From assembly GCF_002094305.1 (NCBI RefSeq), contig NZ_LWTX01000002.1:558001-622000 (forward strand): a stretch of DNA of 64,000 nucleotides. The letters are read 5' to 3'. This DNA is from Prescottella equi (GTDB lineage: Bacteria; Actinomycetota; Actinomycetes; Mycobacteriales; Mycobacteriaceae). Positions 1-9,298 of this stretch are shown here, one piece after another. The position numbers and the translations under genes were made by a program. Under the pieces are notes generated by a model, which did no database searches, was not told the DNA's origin, and was given only the letters and a program-made list of their open reading frames with translations. Each line of letters begins with the position of its first letter. The first letter of the stretch is position 1.

Positions 1-993
1 GCTGCCGCCGGGCTGGGCCTCGCCCGCCCGGTCGAGCAGCTCGAGAATCCGGGTGGACGCGATCCGGGCGCGGGTCAGAGCGACGGCGGCGGCCGGAAGC
101 GCACCGGTCGCCTCGAAAGCTGCGAGCGGGACCAGCACGAGAATCGCCAACGACATCGGAGTCATCGCGCCCGGCGCGCCGCCGTCCGTCCCGTACAACG
201 TGATGCCGATGAGCAGGGAGCCGAGCACGCTCGCGCCGATCGCGAGGGGCGTGGCGGCGGCAGCGAACGCCGCCGGTTTCGCCGCCCGGTCCGCGGCGCG
301 GACCGCCTCGTCGTCGGCGGCCTCCGCTCGCGCGACTACGTCGTCGAGGCGTCCGGCCACGCGCAGTTCGGCCGCATGGTCCAACGCGGTGACGGCAGTC
401 TCGCTGAACAGTGCCGTCGCCGCGGCACTCTCGGATTCCGCGAGACGCGCCGCGCGCGCCGACAGCCACGGCGCCAGAATCCCGGACACCGCGAGCGCGA
501 CGGCGAGAACGAGCGCCCCGGCCGGAGAGATCAGCCCCAACAGAATCACTGCGGACAAGGACATCACGACGGCGACCGCGATCGGTACCAGCGCCCGGAT
601 GACCACGTCGCCGAGCGCGTCGACGTCGGCGCCGGTGCGAGCCAGCAGGTCGCCGCGGCGCAGCCCCGCTGCTGCCGCGGGGTCGCCGTCGGCGAGACGC
701 CGGTAGATCATGGTCCGCGCCGACGTCGTGCCACGCAGCGCGGCGTCGTGCGTCGCGAGGCGCTCGAGGTAGCGGAAGAGGCCCCGGGAGATGCCCAGCG
801 CTCGCACCGCGACCACCGCGACGGTGAGGTCCAGGACCGGCGGCATCTGCCATGCCCTGGTGATCAACCACGCCGACAGCGCCGCCAGCGCGAGTGCGCT
901 ACCGAGCGTTGCGACGCCGGCGGCGATTGCGGCCAGGACCCGGCGCGGTTCGAGGTCGAGCAGGCGGATCGCCCGCACCAGATCACGATTCAT
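1..993 (-). CDS. cydC: CydC, ABC exporter subunit for cytochrome bd assembly (3' end outside window)
   Basis: The minus-strand frame opens at ATG 993 and stays open to the left edge, about 331 codons without a stop. It reads MNRDLVRAIRLLDLEPRR and then several hydrophobic segments, as expected for the membrane half of a CydC-type ABC exporter; the nucleotide-binding half would lie beyond position 1. CydDC exports thiols (cysteine/glutathione in E. coli) and is needed to assemble cytochrome bd. The start overlaps the end of cydD by 11 bp, and the gene follows cydA, cydB and cydD on the same strand, which makes the assignment firm even though the ATPase domain is not visible. Confidence 0.85.
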   Translation of the reverse strand, partial: MNRDLVRAIRLLDLEPRRVLAAIAAGVATLGSALALAALSAWLITRAWQMPPVLDLTVAVVAVRALGISRGLFRYLERLATHDAALRGTTSARTMIYRRLADGDPAAAAGLRRGDLLARTGADVDALGDVVIRALVPIAVAVVMSLSAVILLGLISPAGALVLAVALAVSGILAPWLSARAARLAESESAAATALFSETAVTALDHAAELRVAGRLDDVVARAEAADDEAVRAADRAAKPAAFAAAATPLAIGASVLGSLLIGITLYGTDGGAPGAMTPMSLAILVLVPLAAFEATGALPAAAVALTRARIASTRILELLDRAGEAQPGGS

Positions 994-2722
994 GTTGCTG
1001 CGCCCCGACTTCCTGCTGCGCCTCCACCCGGACCACCCGGTCGCCCGCCGCGAGCACGGTCGGCCGGTGGCCGACCACCACGACGGTGCGGCCCTCCCCG
1101 GCGAGATCGCGCAGGGAAGTCAGCACGGTGCGTTCGGTGTCGTCGTCGAGGTGCGCGGTGGGCTCGTCGAGCAACAGCACCGGGCGCGGCGACACCAGTA
1201 GCCTGGTCAGCGCGAGGCGCTGCCGCTGGCCTAGCGAGAGGCCGGTGCCACCGACCCCGACGACGGTGTCCCACCCGCGTGGGAGCTCGGCGAGGACCGC
1301 GTCGAATCCGGTTGCTCGACAGGCGCGGTGAAGCGCGTCGGACCCGGGATCCACCGGTCCGACCAGCGCGAGGTTCTCGCCGAGAGTGCCCGGCACCAGC
1401 ACCGGATGCTGTGGCAGCCATGCGATCCGGTCCCACCACCGGGTCCGGTCCAGGTGGGCGACGTCGACGCCGCCCACCCGCACCGCGCCCTCGGCAGGCT
1501 CGGCGAGACCCAGGATCACCTGCAGCGCCGTGGATTTCCCGGAGCCGTTGGCACCGGTCAGCACCGTCACCTGTCCGGGCCTGCACGAGACGTCCAGCCG
1601 GTGCGGTGCGAGCCCGGACCGCGAGTGCACGCTGACGCCGACCAGCTCGACCGAGTTGTCCGCGGGTACCTCGGAACCGGTTCCCGCCTCCCGACGAGCG
1701 GGGGCCTCGTCGATCACCGCGAAGGCCTTGTCGGCGGCGGCGAGACCGTCCTCGGCCGCATGGAACTGCATGCCCACCATGCGCAGGGGCAGATACACCT
1801 CGGGGGCGAGGATGAGCGCCACGATGCCCGGTTCGAGCTCCATGTTGCCGAAGACCAGGCGCAGGCCGATGCTCACCGCGATCAGCGCCACCGACAGCGT
1901 CGCGAGCATCTCGAGCACCATCGACGACAGGAACGCGACCCGCAGCGACGACATCGTCGTCTTGCGGTGCGCATCGCCGAGTTCCCGCACCCGCGCAGCC
2001 GGACCGTGTTCGCGGCCCAGGGCGCGCAGTGTCGGCAGGCCCGCCAGCAGATCCATCAGCTGACCGGAGAGCCGGGTCATCGCGCCGAGGTTCGCCTCCG
2101 ACTTCCCCTTGGTGAGCAGACCGATGAGGATCATGAACACCGGGATGAGCGGCAGCGTGATCACCACGATCATCGCCGCCGTGAGGTCCTGCAGAGCGAT
2201 CACGACGAACGTCGCCGGGGTGAGTGTCGCCGCCAGGATCAACGCCGGCAGGTAACCGGTGAGATACGGTGCCAGGCCGCGGATACCGCGGGTGAGGACC
2301 GTGGCGATCTCGTCGCGCCGTGGGTCGAGATCCCGTGGCGACATCCTGGTCGCTGATTCGAGTACCTCGACCTCGAGTTCGGCGACGACGCGGTTCGCGG
2401 CGCGGTGGGCGTAGCGGGCGTGCAACCACGCCGCCGACACCCGCACCACGACCGCCGCGGCCAGCCACAGCAGGTCCGTTCGCCAGTCCGCGATGCTGCG
2501 CCTGTCGGACGTGATGACGCCGGCCAGGATCGTGCCGATCAGCACCGCGGAGACGATCACCATCGCGACGTTCACCGCGGACAGCACGACCGTGAGGATC
2601 AGGTAGCCGCGCGCCGACGCCGAGTACTTCCACAGCCGCGGATCGACCGGACCCGACCGCCGACGATCCCCGCGCCCCGCCCGGCGTTGCGCGCGGGCGG
2701 GGCGATCGGACTCGATAGTCAT
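983..2722 (-). CDS. cydD: CydD, ABC exporter ATP-binding/permease subunit
   Basis: 579 residues. The N-terminal half is a six-helix ABC exporter membrane domain. The C-terminal half is a complete ATPase: Walker A LTGANGSGKST, Q-loop WLPQHP, signature LSLGQRQRLAL, Walker B VLLLDEPTAHLD and the switch histidine in VVGHRP. With CydC it forms the heterodimeric thiol exporter required for cytochrome bd. The start was set at ATG 2722 because it overlaps the cydB stop as ATGA (2719-2722), the usual coupling here; a longer frame continues upstream but lies inside cydB. It is the third gene of the cydABDC operon. Confidence 0.93.
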   Translation of the reverse strand: MTIESDRPARAQRRAGRGDRRRSGPVDPRLWKYSASARGYLILTVVLSAVNVAMVIVSAVLIGTILAGVITSDRRSIADWRTDLLWLAAAVVVRVSAAWLHARYAHRAANRVVAELEVEVLESATRMSPRDLDPRRDEIATVLTRGIRGLAPYLTGYLPALILAATLTPATFVVIALQDLTAAMIVVITLPLIPVFMILIGLLTKGKSEANLGAMTRLSGQLMDLLAGLPTLRALGREHGPAARVRELGDAHRKTTMSSLRVAFLSSMVLEMLATLSVALIAVSIGLRLVFGNMELEPGIVALILAPEVYLPLRMVGMQFHAAEDGLAAADKAFAVIDEAPARREAGTGSEVPADNSVELVGVSVHSRSGLAPHRLDVSCRPGQVTVLTGANGSGKSTALQVILGLAEPAEGAVRVGGVDVAHLDRTRWWDRIAWLPQHPVLVPGTLGENLALVGPVDPGSDALHRACRATGFDAVLAELPRGWDTVVGVGGTGLSLGQRQRLALTRLLVSPRPVLLLDEPTAHLDDDTERTVLTSLRDLAGEGRTVVVVGHRPTVLAAGDRVVRVEAQQEVGAQQHES

Positions 2723-3741
2723 CCGATCTTCGTGGGCAGGCCGATCGACGGCGGGATGTGCTTCGTCGAGATCCGCTTGCTGAACACCCAGTACGTCCAG
2801 CCCTGGTAGACGAGCACGACGGGCACCAGAATCACTGCGGCCCAACTCATCACCTTCAGGGTGTACGGACTCGACGATGCGTTCTCAATCGTGAGGTTGT
2901 ACGCCTCACTGATCGTGGACGGCATCACGTTCGGGTACAGCGAAGCGAACAGCAGCACGACCGCGCCGATGATCGCGAGCGTGGTGAACACGAACGCCCA
3001 CCCCTCGCGTTCCAAGCGGGTGAAGAAGACGACCGCGAGCACCGCCACCGCGGCGAGCGCGACCAGGATCCACGTCCAGCCCTTGCCGTAGGCCAACTGG
3101 GTCCACAGCACGAACCCACCCGCGACCGGCACCGCCGGGATGGCCAGCTTCTTCGCCAGTTCCGCGGCGTCGATCCGGACGTCGTCCGCGGTCTTGAGCG
3201 CGATGAACACCGCACCGTGGAGGGCGAAGACCAGGCCGGTGGTGATACCGCCGAGCAGCGCATAGGGATTGAGGAGATCGAAGAAGCCCGACGTGACCTT
3301 CTTGTCCGCGTTGATCGCAACGCCGCGAACGATGTTCGCGAACGCCACGCCCCACAGCACCGCCGGCACCCACGAACCGATCATGATCCCGAGATCCGCC
3401 CGCCATCGCCACTTGTCGTCGTCGATCTTGCCGCGCCATTCGATGGCGCAGATCCGCAGGATCAGGGCGACGAGAATCAACAGCAGTGGTAGATAGAAGC
3501 CCGAGAACAATGTCGCGTACCAGTCAGGGAACGCCGCGAACAACGCACCGCCTCCGACGATCAACCACACCTCGTTGCCGTCCCACACCGGGCCGATGGT
3601 GTTGATGACGACCCGTCTGCGGATCTCGGTCTTGCCGAGCACCGGCAGCAGCATCCCGACGCCGTAGTCGAATCCCTCGAGCACGAAGTACCCGACGAAG
3701 AGCACCGCGATGAGAATGAACCAGAATTCCTGCAGTCCCAT
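2719..3741 (-). CDS. cydB: Cytochrome bd ubiquinol/menaquinol oxidase subunit II
   Basis: 340 residues with eight or so membrane helices. The start MGLQEFWFILIAVLFVGYF and the motif FVLEGFDYGVGMLLP are typical of CydB, followed by GPVWDGNEVWLIVGGGALFAAFP, which is near-invariant in the family. CydB pairs with CydA to form the high-affinity terminal oxidase used at low oxygen. It lies 9 bp downstream of cydA and overlaps cydD by 4 bp, so the three genes are translationally linked. Length is normal for the actinobacterial family. Confidence 0.96.
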   Translation of the reverse strand: MGLQEFWFILIAVLFVGYFVLEGFDYGVGMLLPVLGKTEIRRRVVINTIGPVWDGNEVWLIVGGGALFAAFPDWYATLFSGFYLPLLLILVALILRICAIEWRGKIDDDKWRWRADLGIMIGSWVPAVLWGVAFANIVRGVAINADKKVTSGFFDLLNPYALLGGITTGLVFALHGAVFIALKTADDVRIDAAELAKKLAIPAVPVAGGFVLWTQLAYGKGWTWILVALAAVAVLAVVFFTRLEREGWAFVFTTLAIIGAVVLLFASLYPNVMPSTISEAYNLTIENASSSPYTLKVMSWAAVILVPVVLVYQGWTYWVFSKRISTKHIPPSIGLPTKIG

Positions 3742-3750
3742 GTCGGTCTC

Positions 3751-5268
3751 CTAGTAGGCGAACGAAAGTTGCTCGTCGGATTCCGGTTCGCCCGGTTCGC
3801 CCGGGCCGCCGGCCTTCGGTTTGGGGCCCTCACCCGGCGGATGCATGTCGTGCGGCGACGGACCCGCGATCGCGTACCGGCGGATGAGGTAGAACCACAC
3901 CACGCCGAGCGCGCCGTACAGAACGGTGAAGACGACGAGCGAGGTCACGACCAGCGCTGTCGGATGGTCGGAGACACCCTGGTCGACGGTGAGCCTGATC
4001 AGGTCGACACCGGTCGGGTTGGGGTGCACCACCCACGGCTGACGGCCCATCTCGGTGAAGATCCAGCCCGCACTGTTCGCGAGGAACGGCGTCGGGATCG
4101 CGATGAGCGACAACCACTTGAACCAGTTCTGGTCCGGGACCCTGCCCTTGCGCGTCACCCAGAGCCCGGCCAGCGCCAGCGCGGCCGAGCCGGCGGCGAG
4201 GCCGATCATCGCGCGGAACGACCAGTACGTGACGAAGAGGTTGGGTCGGTAGTTACCTGGGCCGAACTGCTCCTCGTACTGGGCCTGCAGGTCTTCCACA
4301 CCCTGCAGCGTGACGCCGCTGATCTTGCCCTCCGCGAGCCACGGCAGCACGTACGGCACCTTGAGGACGTGGGTGACGCTGTCGCAGTTGTTGTGGGTGC
4401 CCACGGTGAGGATCGAGAAGTCCGGATCGGTTTCGGTGTGGCACAACGACTCCGCGGACGCCATCTTCATGGGTTGTTGCTGGAACATGAGCTTGCCCTG
4501 GACGTCACCGGTGTAGATCACGGCGATACCCGCGATGATCATCACGAGCATGCCCATCCGGGCGGCGGGTCGGAACATTCCACGCGCATCGTTCTCCAAC
4601 ACCTCGCGCTCCTCCGGAGCGGCGGTCTTGGCCTTGCGCATGTTGCGCACCATCCACCAACCGGCGATGCCGACGACGAAGGTGGAGGCGGTCAGGAAGG
4701 CTCCGGCAACGGCGTGCGGAAACGCTGCCCACGCAGTGTTGTTGCCCAGCAACGTCCAGATGCTCTCGAGTTCGGCGCGCCCGGTGTCCGGATTGAACCG
4801 CGCGCCTACCGGGTGCTGCATGAACGAGTTGGCGACGATGATGAAGAAGGCCGACGCATTGACGCCGATGGCCGCGAGCCAGATGGTTGCGAGATGCACC
4901 AGCTTCGGCAGCCGGCCCCAACCGAAGATCCACAGCCCGAGGAAGGTCGACTCGAGGAAGAAGGCGACGAGCCCCTCCAGGGCCAGTGGTGCGCCGAAGA
5001 CGTCGCCGACGAACCGCGAGTACTCGCTCCAGTTCATGCCGAACTGGAACTCCTGGACGATGCCGGTCGCAACCCCGAGGGCGAAGTTGATCAGGAAGAA
5101 CTTGCCGAAGAACTTGGTCAGGCGATACCAGTGATCCTTCTTCGTGATCACCCACATCGTCTGCATGATCGCGACCAGCGGTGCCAGTCCGATCGTGAGC
5201 GGAACGAAGATGAAGTGGTAGACGGTGGTGATTCCGAACTGCCACCGCGAGACATCCAAGACATCCAT
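3751..5268 (-). CDS. cydA: Cytochrome bd oxidase subunit I (haem-bearing)
   Basis: 505 residues, nine or so helices. Visible ligands: His18 in TTVYHF (equivalent to E. coli His19, haem b595/d side), the histidine in AFPHAVAGAF (His186 equivalent) and the methionine in the TEMGRQPW motif (haem b558). The Q-loop is of the short, non-E. coli-like type. CydA oxidises quinol and reduces oxygen to water without proton pumping. The ATG at 5268 has GGAG about 8 nt upstream. First gene of cydABDC; the promoter must lie in 5269-5424, which also holds a perfect inverted repeat (see 5381-5397). Confidence 0.96.
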   Translation of the reverse strand: MDVLDVSRWQFGITTVYHFIFVPLTIGLAPLVAIMQTMWVITKKDHWYRLTKFFGKFFLINFALGVATGIVQEFQFGMNWSEYSRFVGDVFGAPLALEGLVAFFLESTFLGLWIFGWGRLPKLVHLATIWLAAIGVNASAFFIIVANSFMQHPVGARFNPDTGRAELESIWTLLGNNTAWAAFPHAVAGAFLTASTFVVGIAGWWMVRNMRKAKTAAPEEREVLENDARGMFRPAARMGMLVMIIAGIAVIYTGDVQGKLMFQQQPMKMASAESLCHTETDPDFSILTVGTHNNCDSVTHVLKVPYVLPWLAEGKISGVTLQGVEDLQAQYEEQFGPGNYRPNLFVTYWSFRAMIGLAAGSAALALAGLWVTRKGRVPDQNWFKWLSLIAIPTPFLANSAGWIFTEMGRQPWVVHPNPTGVDLIRLTVDQGVSDHPTALVVTSLVVFTVLYGALGVVWFYLIRRYAIAGPSPHDMHPPGEGPKPKAGGPGEPGEPESDEQLSFAY

Positions 5269-5380
5269 GGCTACTCCGAAAACTCGGCCCCTAGGACAGG
5301 CTTCGGGGTCGAGACGTGGGCGTCCGCTCGATCCCTGTTCACAAAGCTACTGCGGCGTGAAGCTCACCGCAGCTATTTGT

Positions 5381-5397
5381 TACTACGGAATGTAGTA
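5381..5397. promoter_or_regulatory. Candidate BlaI/MecI-family operator upstream of cydA
   Basis: A perfect inverted repeat TACTAC-GGAAT-GTAGTA lies 113-129 nt upstream of the cydA start, in the only intergenic space from which the operon can be transcribed. Its TACTACA/TGTAGTA-like arms resemble the operators of BlaI/MecI winged-helix repressors, whose mycobacterial member is reported to affect respiratory genes. The repeat is directly visible; the regulator is inferred from similarity to that motif. Confidence 0.4.
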
Positions 5398-5424
5398 GAC
5401 CCGTCGGCACAAACCTAGTCCGCG

Positions 5425-6285
5425 TCAGTCCGAACCGATCGTCTCCACCGCCAGCTCGACCAGGGAGGCCACGTCCTCGGCGGCCGGTGAGGACTGCAGC
5501 GTGAGCCCGTCCAGGGTGTGCACACGCGCCGCGAGCGTGACGCTCGAGACGAGCCAAACACCCTCTGCCGCAATGAGATCGGAGGGGAACAGTGGGGCGT
5601 ACTCACACGAGTACCCCTTGTCCGGAGCGACCTCGAAGAGCGCCTTCTGAGTGGTGCCCGGGAGGATGCCCTGCTCCGGCGGCGGAGTGATCAAAGTCTT
5701 ACCGCGGGCGATCACGACGGTCGACCGCGGACCCTCGAGAACGCGGCCCTCACTGCTGGTGAAGACGACCTCGTCGGCACCCTGCGCCTGTGCGTGCCGC
5801 AGGGCCGCCATGTTCGTCGCGTACGACAACGTCTTCGCGCCCAACAGTTGCCACGGGGCCGACGCGGACAGATCCACCGAATAGCCCCGCGGCAGGGTCA
5901 GCGCCGACACCCCGTCCTGCCGCGCCCGCAGCACCCGTTCCGCCACCGCGCCGACCGTCACGAAGGCCGTGGGCGGTCCACCCGCTTCCCGCCCCCGGCT
6001 GAGCACCAGGCGCATCCAGCCCTCGCGGTCACCGCCCCATTCCCGGGCCGCAGCCTCGACGGCCCGGGTCCACAGGCCGCGCCCCGGCCAGGGCAGGTCC
6101 AGCGCCCGCGCCGACGCCTCCAGTCGGTCGAGATGCAGGGCCGGCTTGCAGGCCCGGCCGTCCCGGACGAGCAGCGTCTCGAAGACCCCGTCGCCGCGGA
6201 TCACCGCCAGGTCGTCCACGTGGAGCAAGGGCGCCGCGGCGTCCCGCACCTGCCCGTCGAGCGTCACCAGAACCTGCTCAGCCAT
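5425..6285 (-). CDS. pabC: Class IV PLP enzyme, probable 4-amino-4-deoxychorismate lyase
   Basis: 286 residues. PabC cleaves 4-amino-4-deoxychorismate to p-aminobenzoate and pyruvate for folate synthesis. The fold-IV pattern is clear: the RGDGVFETLLV segment near residue 30, the PLP lysine in GAKTLSYATNM (Lys151), the SSEGRVLEGPRS substrate loop and the GILPGTTQ phosphate-binding turn. The start at ATG 6285 (MAEQVLVTLDG) was preferred over an upstream start at 6348 because homology to the fold begins there. Branched-chain or D-amino acid transaminases share this fold, so the exact substrate is an inference; the neighbourhood matches the mycobacterial gene beside the YgfZ-like protein. It diverges from the gene at 6374. 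Confidence 0.8.
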   Translation of the reverse strand: MAEQVLVTLDGQVRDAAAPLLHVDDLAVIRGDGVFETLLVRDGRACKPALHLDRLEASARALDLPWPGRGLWTRAVEAAAREWGGDREGWMRLVLSRGREAGGPPTAFVTVGAVAERVLRARQDGVSALTLPRGYSVDLSASAPWQLLGAKTLSYATNMAALRHAQAQGADEVVFTSSEGRVLEGPRSTVVIARGKTLITPPPEQGILPGTTQKALFEVAPDKGYSCEYAPLFPSDLIAAEGVWLVSSVTLAARVHTLDGLTLQSSPAAEDVASLVELAVETIGSD

Positions 6286-6373
6286 GCGCCCACCATAGCC
6301 AGAACCGGTCACCACCAGCAGTTCCACACCCGCCCAGCCCTGCCCCATCCCCCGTCGCTTCTAGTATGGGTCC

Positions 6374-7507
6374 GTGTCCGACACTCCGCTCGCCGCACCC
6401 AGTCCGCTCCTCTCCTCCCCCGGTGCCGTGCCGCCGCTCGACGGATCACCCGACGCCGGTGTCGCCTGGCACTACGGCGATCCGTTCGCCGAACAGCGCG
6501 CCGCGGTTCGGGCGGCCGCCGTCGTGGACCGCTCCCACCGGTTCGTCATCGCGATCTCCGGTGAGGAACGACTCACGTGGCTGCACACCATCTCGAGCCA
6601 GCACGTGGCGTCCCTGCCGGATGGGACGAGCGCCGAGAACCTGAGCCTGGACCTCAACGGCCGCGTCGAGCACCACTTCGTGATGACCGACATCGACGGC
6701 GTCACGTGGATCGACACCGAGGCGGGCCGCGGGGCCGACCTGCTCGGCTTCCTGCAGAAGATGGTGTTCTGGTCGAAGGCCGAACCCCGGGACGGCAACG
6801 AACTGGCCGTGCTGAGCCTGCTCGGCCCCGATGTCGCGGCGTCGCCCGCGTTCACCGCGGCCCTCGGGGTGGCCGCGCTGCCCGGCGTGTACGAGGCCGT
6901 GCCGCTCGCCGGAGGCGGATTCGTCCGGCGCATGCCCTGGCCCACCGACGACGCGTTCGATCTGCTCGTCCCGCGCGCCGATCTGGCCGCATGGCGGTCC
7001 CGGCTCGTCGACGCCGGCGCCCGCCCAGCCGGGACGTGGGCGTTCGAGGCACTGCGGGTCGCCGCGCACCGGCCCAGGATCGGACTCGACACCGACGACC
7101 GCACCATCCCCCACGAGGTCGGCTGGATCGGGGGCCCCGCCGAGCACGGCGCCGTGCATCTCGAGAAGGGCTGCTACCGGGGCCAGGAGACCGTTGCGCG
7201 GGTCCACAACCTCGGCAAGCCGCCGCGCCACCTGGTGATGCTGCACCTCGACGGCTCGGCCGAAGGCCGCCCCGAGGTGGGCGAGACCCTCACCGCCGCC
7301 GGTCGCGCCGTGGGCCGGGTCGGCACCGTCGTCGACCACTTCGAGGACGGGCCGATCGCGCTCGCCCTCGTGAAGCGATCGGTGCCGGTCGACACCGCGC
7401 TCGACGCGGGCCCGTGTGCCGCCGCCATCGACGCGGACTCGGTCCCGCAGCACGACGAGGTCCAGGCCGGCCGCGCCGCCGTGGATCGGCTGCGCGGGCG
7501 CGGGTGA
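6374..7507 (+). CDS. YgfZ/GcvT-like folate-binding protein
   Basis: 377 residues from GTG 6374. The diagnostic YgfZ motif K-G-C-Y-x-G-Q-E is present as EKGCYRGQETVARVHN at about residues 260-275, followed by a C-terminal barrel segment. YgfZ/IBA57-type proteins bind tetrahydrofolate and help assemble or repair particular iron-sulfur proteins. Related GcvT is larger and pairs with other glycine-cleavage genes, none of which is here. The stop overlaps the next gene as GTGA (7504-7507). The 88-bp gap to pabC carries both divergent promoters, linking folate-related genes back to back. Confidence 0.87.
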   Translation: MSDTPLAAPSPLLSSPGAVPPLDGSPDAGVAWHYGDPFAEQRAAVRAAAVVDRSHRFVIAISGEERLTWLHTISSQHVASLPDGTSAENLSLDLNGRVEHHFVMTDIDGVTWIDTEAGRGADLLGFLQKMVFWSKAEPRDGNELAVLSLLGPDVAASPAFTAALGVAALPGVYEAVPLAGGGFVRRMPWPTDDAFDLLVPRADLAAWRSRLVDAGARPAGTWAFEALRVAAHRPRIGLDTDDRTIPHEVGWIGGPAEHGAVHLEKGCYRGQETVARVHNLGKPPRHLVMLHLDGSAEGRPEVGETLTAAGRAVGRVGTVVDHFEDGPIALALVKRSVPVDTALDAGPCAAAIDADSVPQHDEVQAGRAAVDRLRGRG

Positions 7508-8154
7508 CCGGCCGGGTAGAGGCGGTGTGCGTCGTGTTCGCCGAGCTGGACGCACCCAGCCGGCGCTCGCCGCGCACAGCCATCGACAAGCGACCGGTGA
7601 TCGGCCCGGTGCGCGTCGAGACCGGCGGGCTGACCGGCGACCACGTGTGCGACACGAAGTTCCACGGAGGTCGCGACAAGGCCGTCTACGCGTACTCCGC
7701 GGAGGAAGCCGGGCGGTGGAGCGACGAACTGGGTCGGGAACTGCCGGCCGGCTGGTTCGGGGAGAACCTGCGGGTTACCGGCGTGGCGACGACCGACGCG
7801 GTGATCGGCACCCGCTGGCGTATCGGGACCACCGAGCTCGAGGTCACCGAACCCCGCGTGCCGTGCGGGACCTTCGCGCACTGGACCGGTGAGCCGCAGT
7901 GGGTCAGGCGCTTCACCGGACGCGCCGACGTCGGCGCCTATCTGCGGGTGCTCACGCCGGGCCGGCTGCAGGCCGGAGACCCGGTGCAGATCGTGTCCGT
8001 CCCGGAGCACGGGGTGACCGTCCGCGACGTGTTCACCGGCGCCGATCCGGCCCGGCTGCGCGCACTCCTGGCCGCCCCCGGCGATCTCGCGGACGGGGCG
8101 GCCACCCGCATCCGCAAGTTCTTGAACCGTCTCGAGGAACAGGTGCCGTCGTGA
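7504..8154 (+). CDS. MOSC domain protein, YiiM-like
   Basis: 216 residues from GTG 7504, chosen for the GTGA overlap with the preceding stop. MOSC domains bind sulfur-carrying or molybdenum cofactors; YiiM-type members take part in reduction of N-hydroxylated compounds. Family hallmarks are TGGLTGDHVCDTKFHGGRDKAVYAY and the conserved cysteine in EPRVPCGTFAHW, the putative cofactor ligand. The C-terminal helical extension, rich in arginine near the end, matches the 3-alpha region of YiiM. The substrate is unknown. It is coupled at both ends, to the YgfZ-like gene and to the asparaginase. Confidence 0.85.
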   Translation: MTGRVEAVCVVFAELDAPSRRSPRTAIDKRPVIGPVRVETGGLTGDHVCDTKFHGGRDKAVYAYSAEEAGRWSDELGRELPAGWFGENLRVTGVATTDAVIGTRWRIGTTELEVTEPRVPCGTFAHWTGEPQWVRRFTGRADVGAYLRVLTPGRLQAGDPVQIVSVPEHGVTVRDVFTGADPARLRALLAAPGDLADGAATRIRKFLNRLEEQVPS

Positions 8155-9155
8155 GCGTCGAACTGGTGGAAGTCGTCCGATCCGGGTTCCGCGAATGCGT
8201 GCACCGCGGGTCGCTCGTCGTGCTGGCCCCCGACGGCACGACGAGCGTGGAACTCGGCGAGGTGCACACCCCGATCTACCCGCGCTCGTCGAACAAGCCC
8301 ATGCAAGCGGTCGCCCTGCTGCGCGCCGGCTTCGTGCCGCGTTCGACCGAGGAACTGGCGATCGCCTCGGCGTCGCACGAGGGCGAGGCCGCGCACGTCG
8401 AACTGGTGGAGCGTCTCCTCGAGCACACCGGGCTCGAGGAGAGCCGGTTGCTGTGCCCGCCGGACCTGCCGGGGAACGAGCAGGCCCGGGCCGAGGTCCT
8501 CGCGGCCGGCGCCCCGCGCCGGGCCGTCTACATGAACTGCTCCGGCAAGCACGCGGCGATGCTCGCGGCGTGCGTCGCGAACGACTGGCCGCTCGACTCC
8601 TACCTCGATCCGACGCACCCGCTGCAACAGGTCGTCATCGAAACGATCGCGGATCTCACCGGTGAACCGGAAACCGAACTCGGCATCGGTTCCTTCGACG
8701 GCTGCGGTCTGCCGATCATCCCGGTCTCCCTCACGAACCTCGCGCGCGCGTTCGGTCGTCTCGTCACCGCCGACCCCGGAACTCCCGAACGTGCGGTGGC
8801 CGACGCGATCCGCGCGCACCCGCACGTGATCTCGGGGACCGGACGCGACGACGCACGACTGATGTCCGCCGTCCCCGGACTGCTGTGCAAGGCCGGAGCG
8901 GACGGCGTCCACGCCGGCGCGCTCGAGGACGGAACCGCCTTCGCCTTCAAGATCGACGACGGGCACGAGCGGGCCCGCCTGCCGCTGACCGCCGCGCTGC
9001 TGCACCGACTCGGGGTGAACTGGTCCGAGGACCACGCCGCGCTGGCCTCGCAGCCGGTGCTGGGTGGAAGCGCCCGGGTCGGCACGATCCGCGCCGTTCC
9101 CGGCGTGTTCCAGCCTGCACAAATCGGACATAGCGGCAGCTCACAGGCCCGGTGA
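8151..9155 (+). CDS. Asparaginase of the Rhizobium AnsA (thermolabile, class 3) type
   Basis: 334 residues from GTG 8151, overlapping the MOSC stop as GTGA. Family motifs occur in order: SSNKPMQA, ASASHEGE, NCSGKHAAM, SFDGCGLP and a late CKAG. These correspond to the serine/lysine catalytic pair and the cysteine/zinc-type site of the Rhizobium etli-like asparaginases, a family unrelated to E. coli AnsA/AnsB. It should hydrolyse L-asparagine to aspartate and ammonia. There is no signal peptide, so it is cytoplasmic. Its functional link to the YgfZ and MOSC partners is unclear despite the translational coupling. Confidence 0.88.
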   Translation: MSVELVEVVRSGFRECVHRGSLVVLAPDGTTSVELGEVHTPIYPRSSNKPMQAVALLRAGFVPRSTEELAIASASHEGEAAHVELVERLLEHTGLEESRLLCPPDLPGNEQARAEVLAAGAPRRAVYMNCSGKHAAMLAACVANDWPLDSYLDPTHPLQQVVIETIADLTGEPETELGIGSFDGCGLPIIPVSLTNLARAFGRLVTADPGTPERAVADAIRAHPHVISGTGRDDARLMSAVPGLLCKAGADGVHAGALEDGTAFAFKIDDGHERARLPLTAALLHRLGVNWSEDHAALASQPVLGGSARVGTIRAVPGVFQPAQIGHSGSSQAR

Positions 9156-9298
9156 GACTAATCAGACACCGCTGGGGACCATACGTGGAGGCGGAAGCGA
9201 GTTTTGCACGCTAGAGTGTGGGTCAGGAAAACATCAACACTCAACGCGGGGCCGCCAAATTCCCCAGGCCGCCCCGCGAAAGCGCGAGGGGGTCAGCC

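Noticed and set aside
5339-5363. TTCAC-N14-GTGAA and GTGA-N3-TCAC near the cydA promoter, considered as CRP sites.
   Set aside because: Spacing does not fit the TGTGA-N6-TCACA consensus of CRP/Cmr-type regulators.
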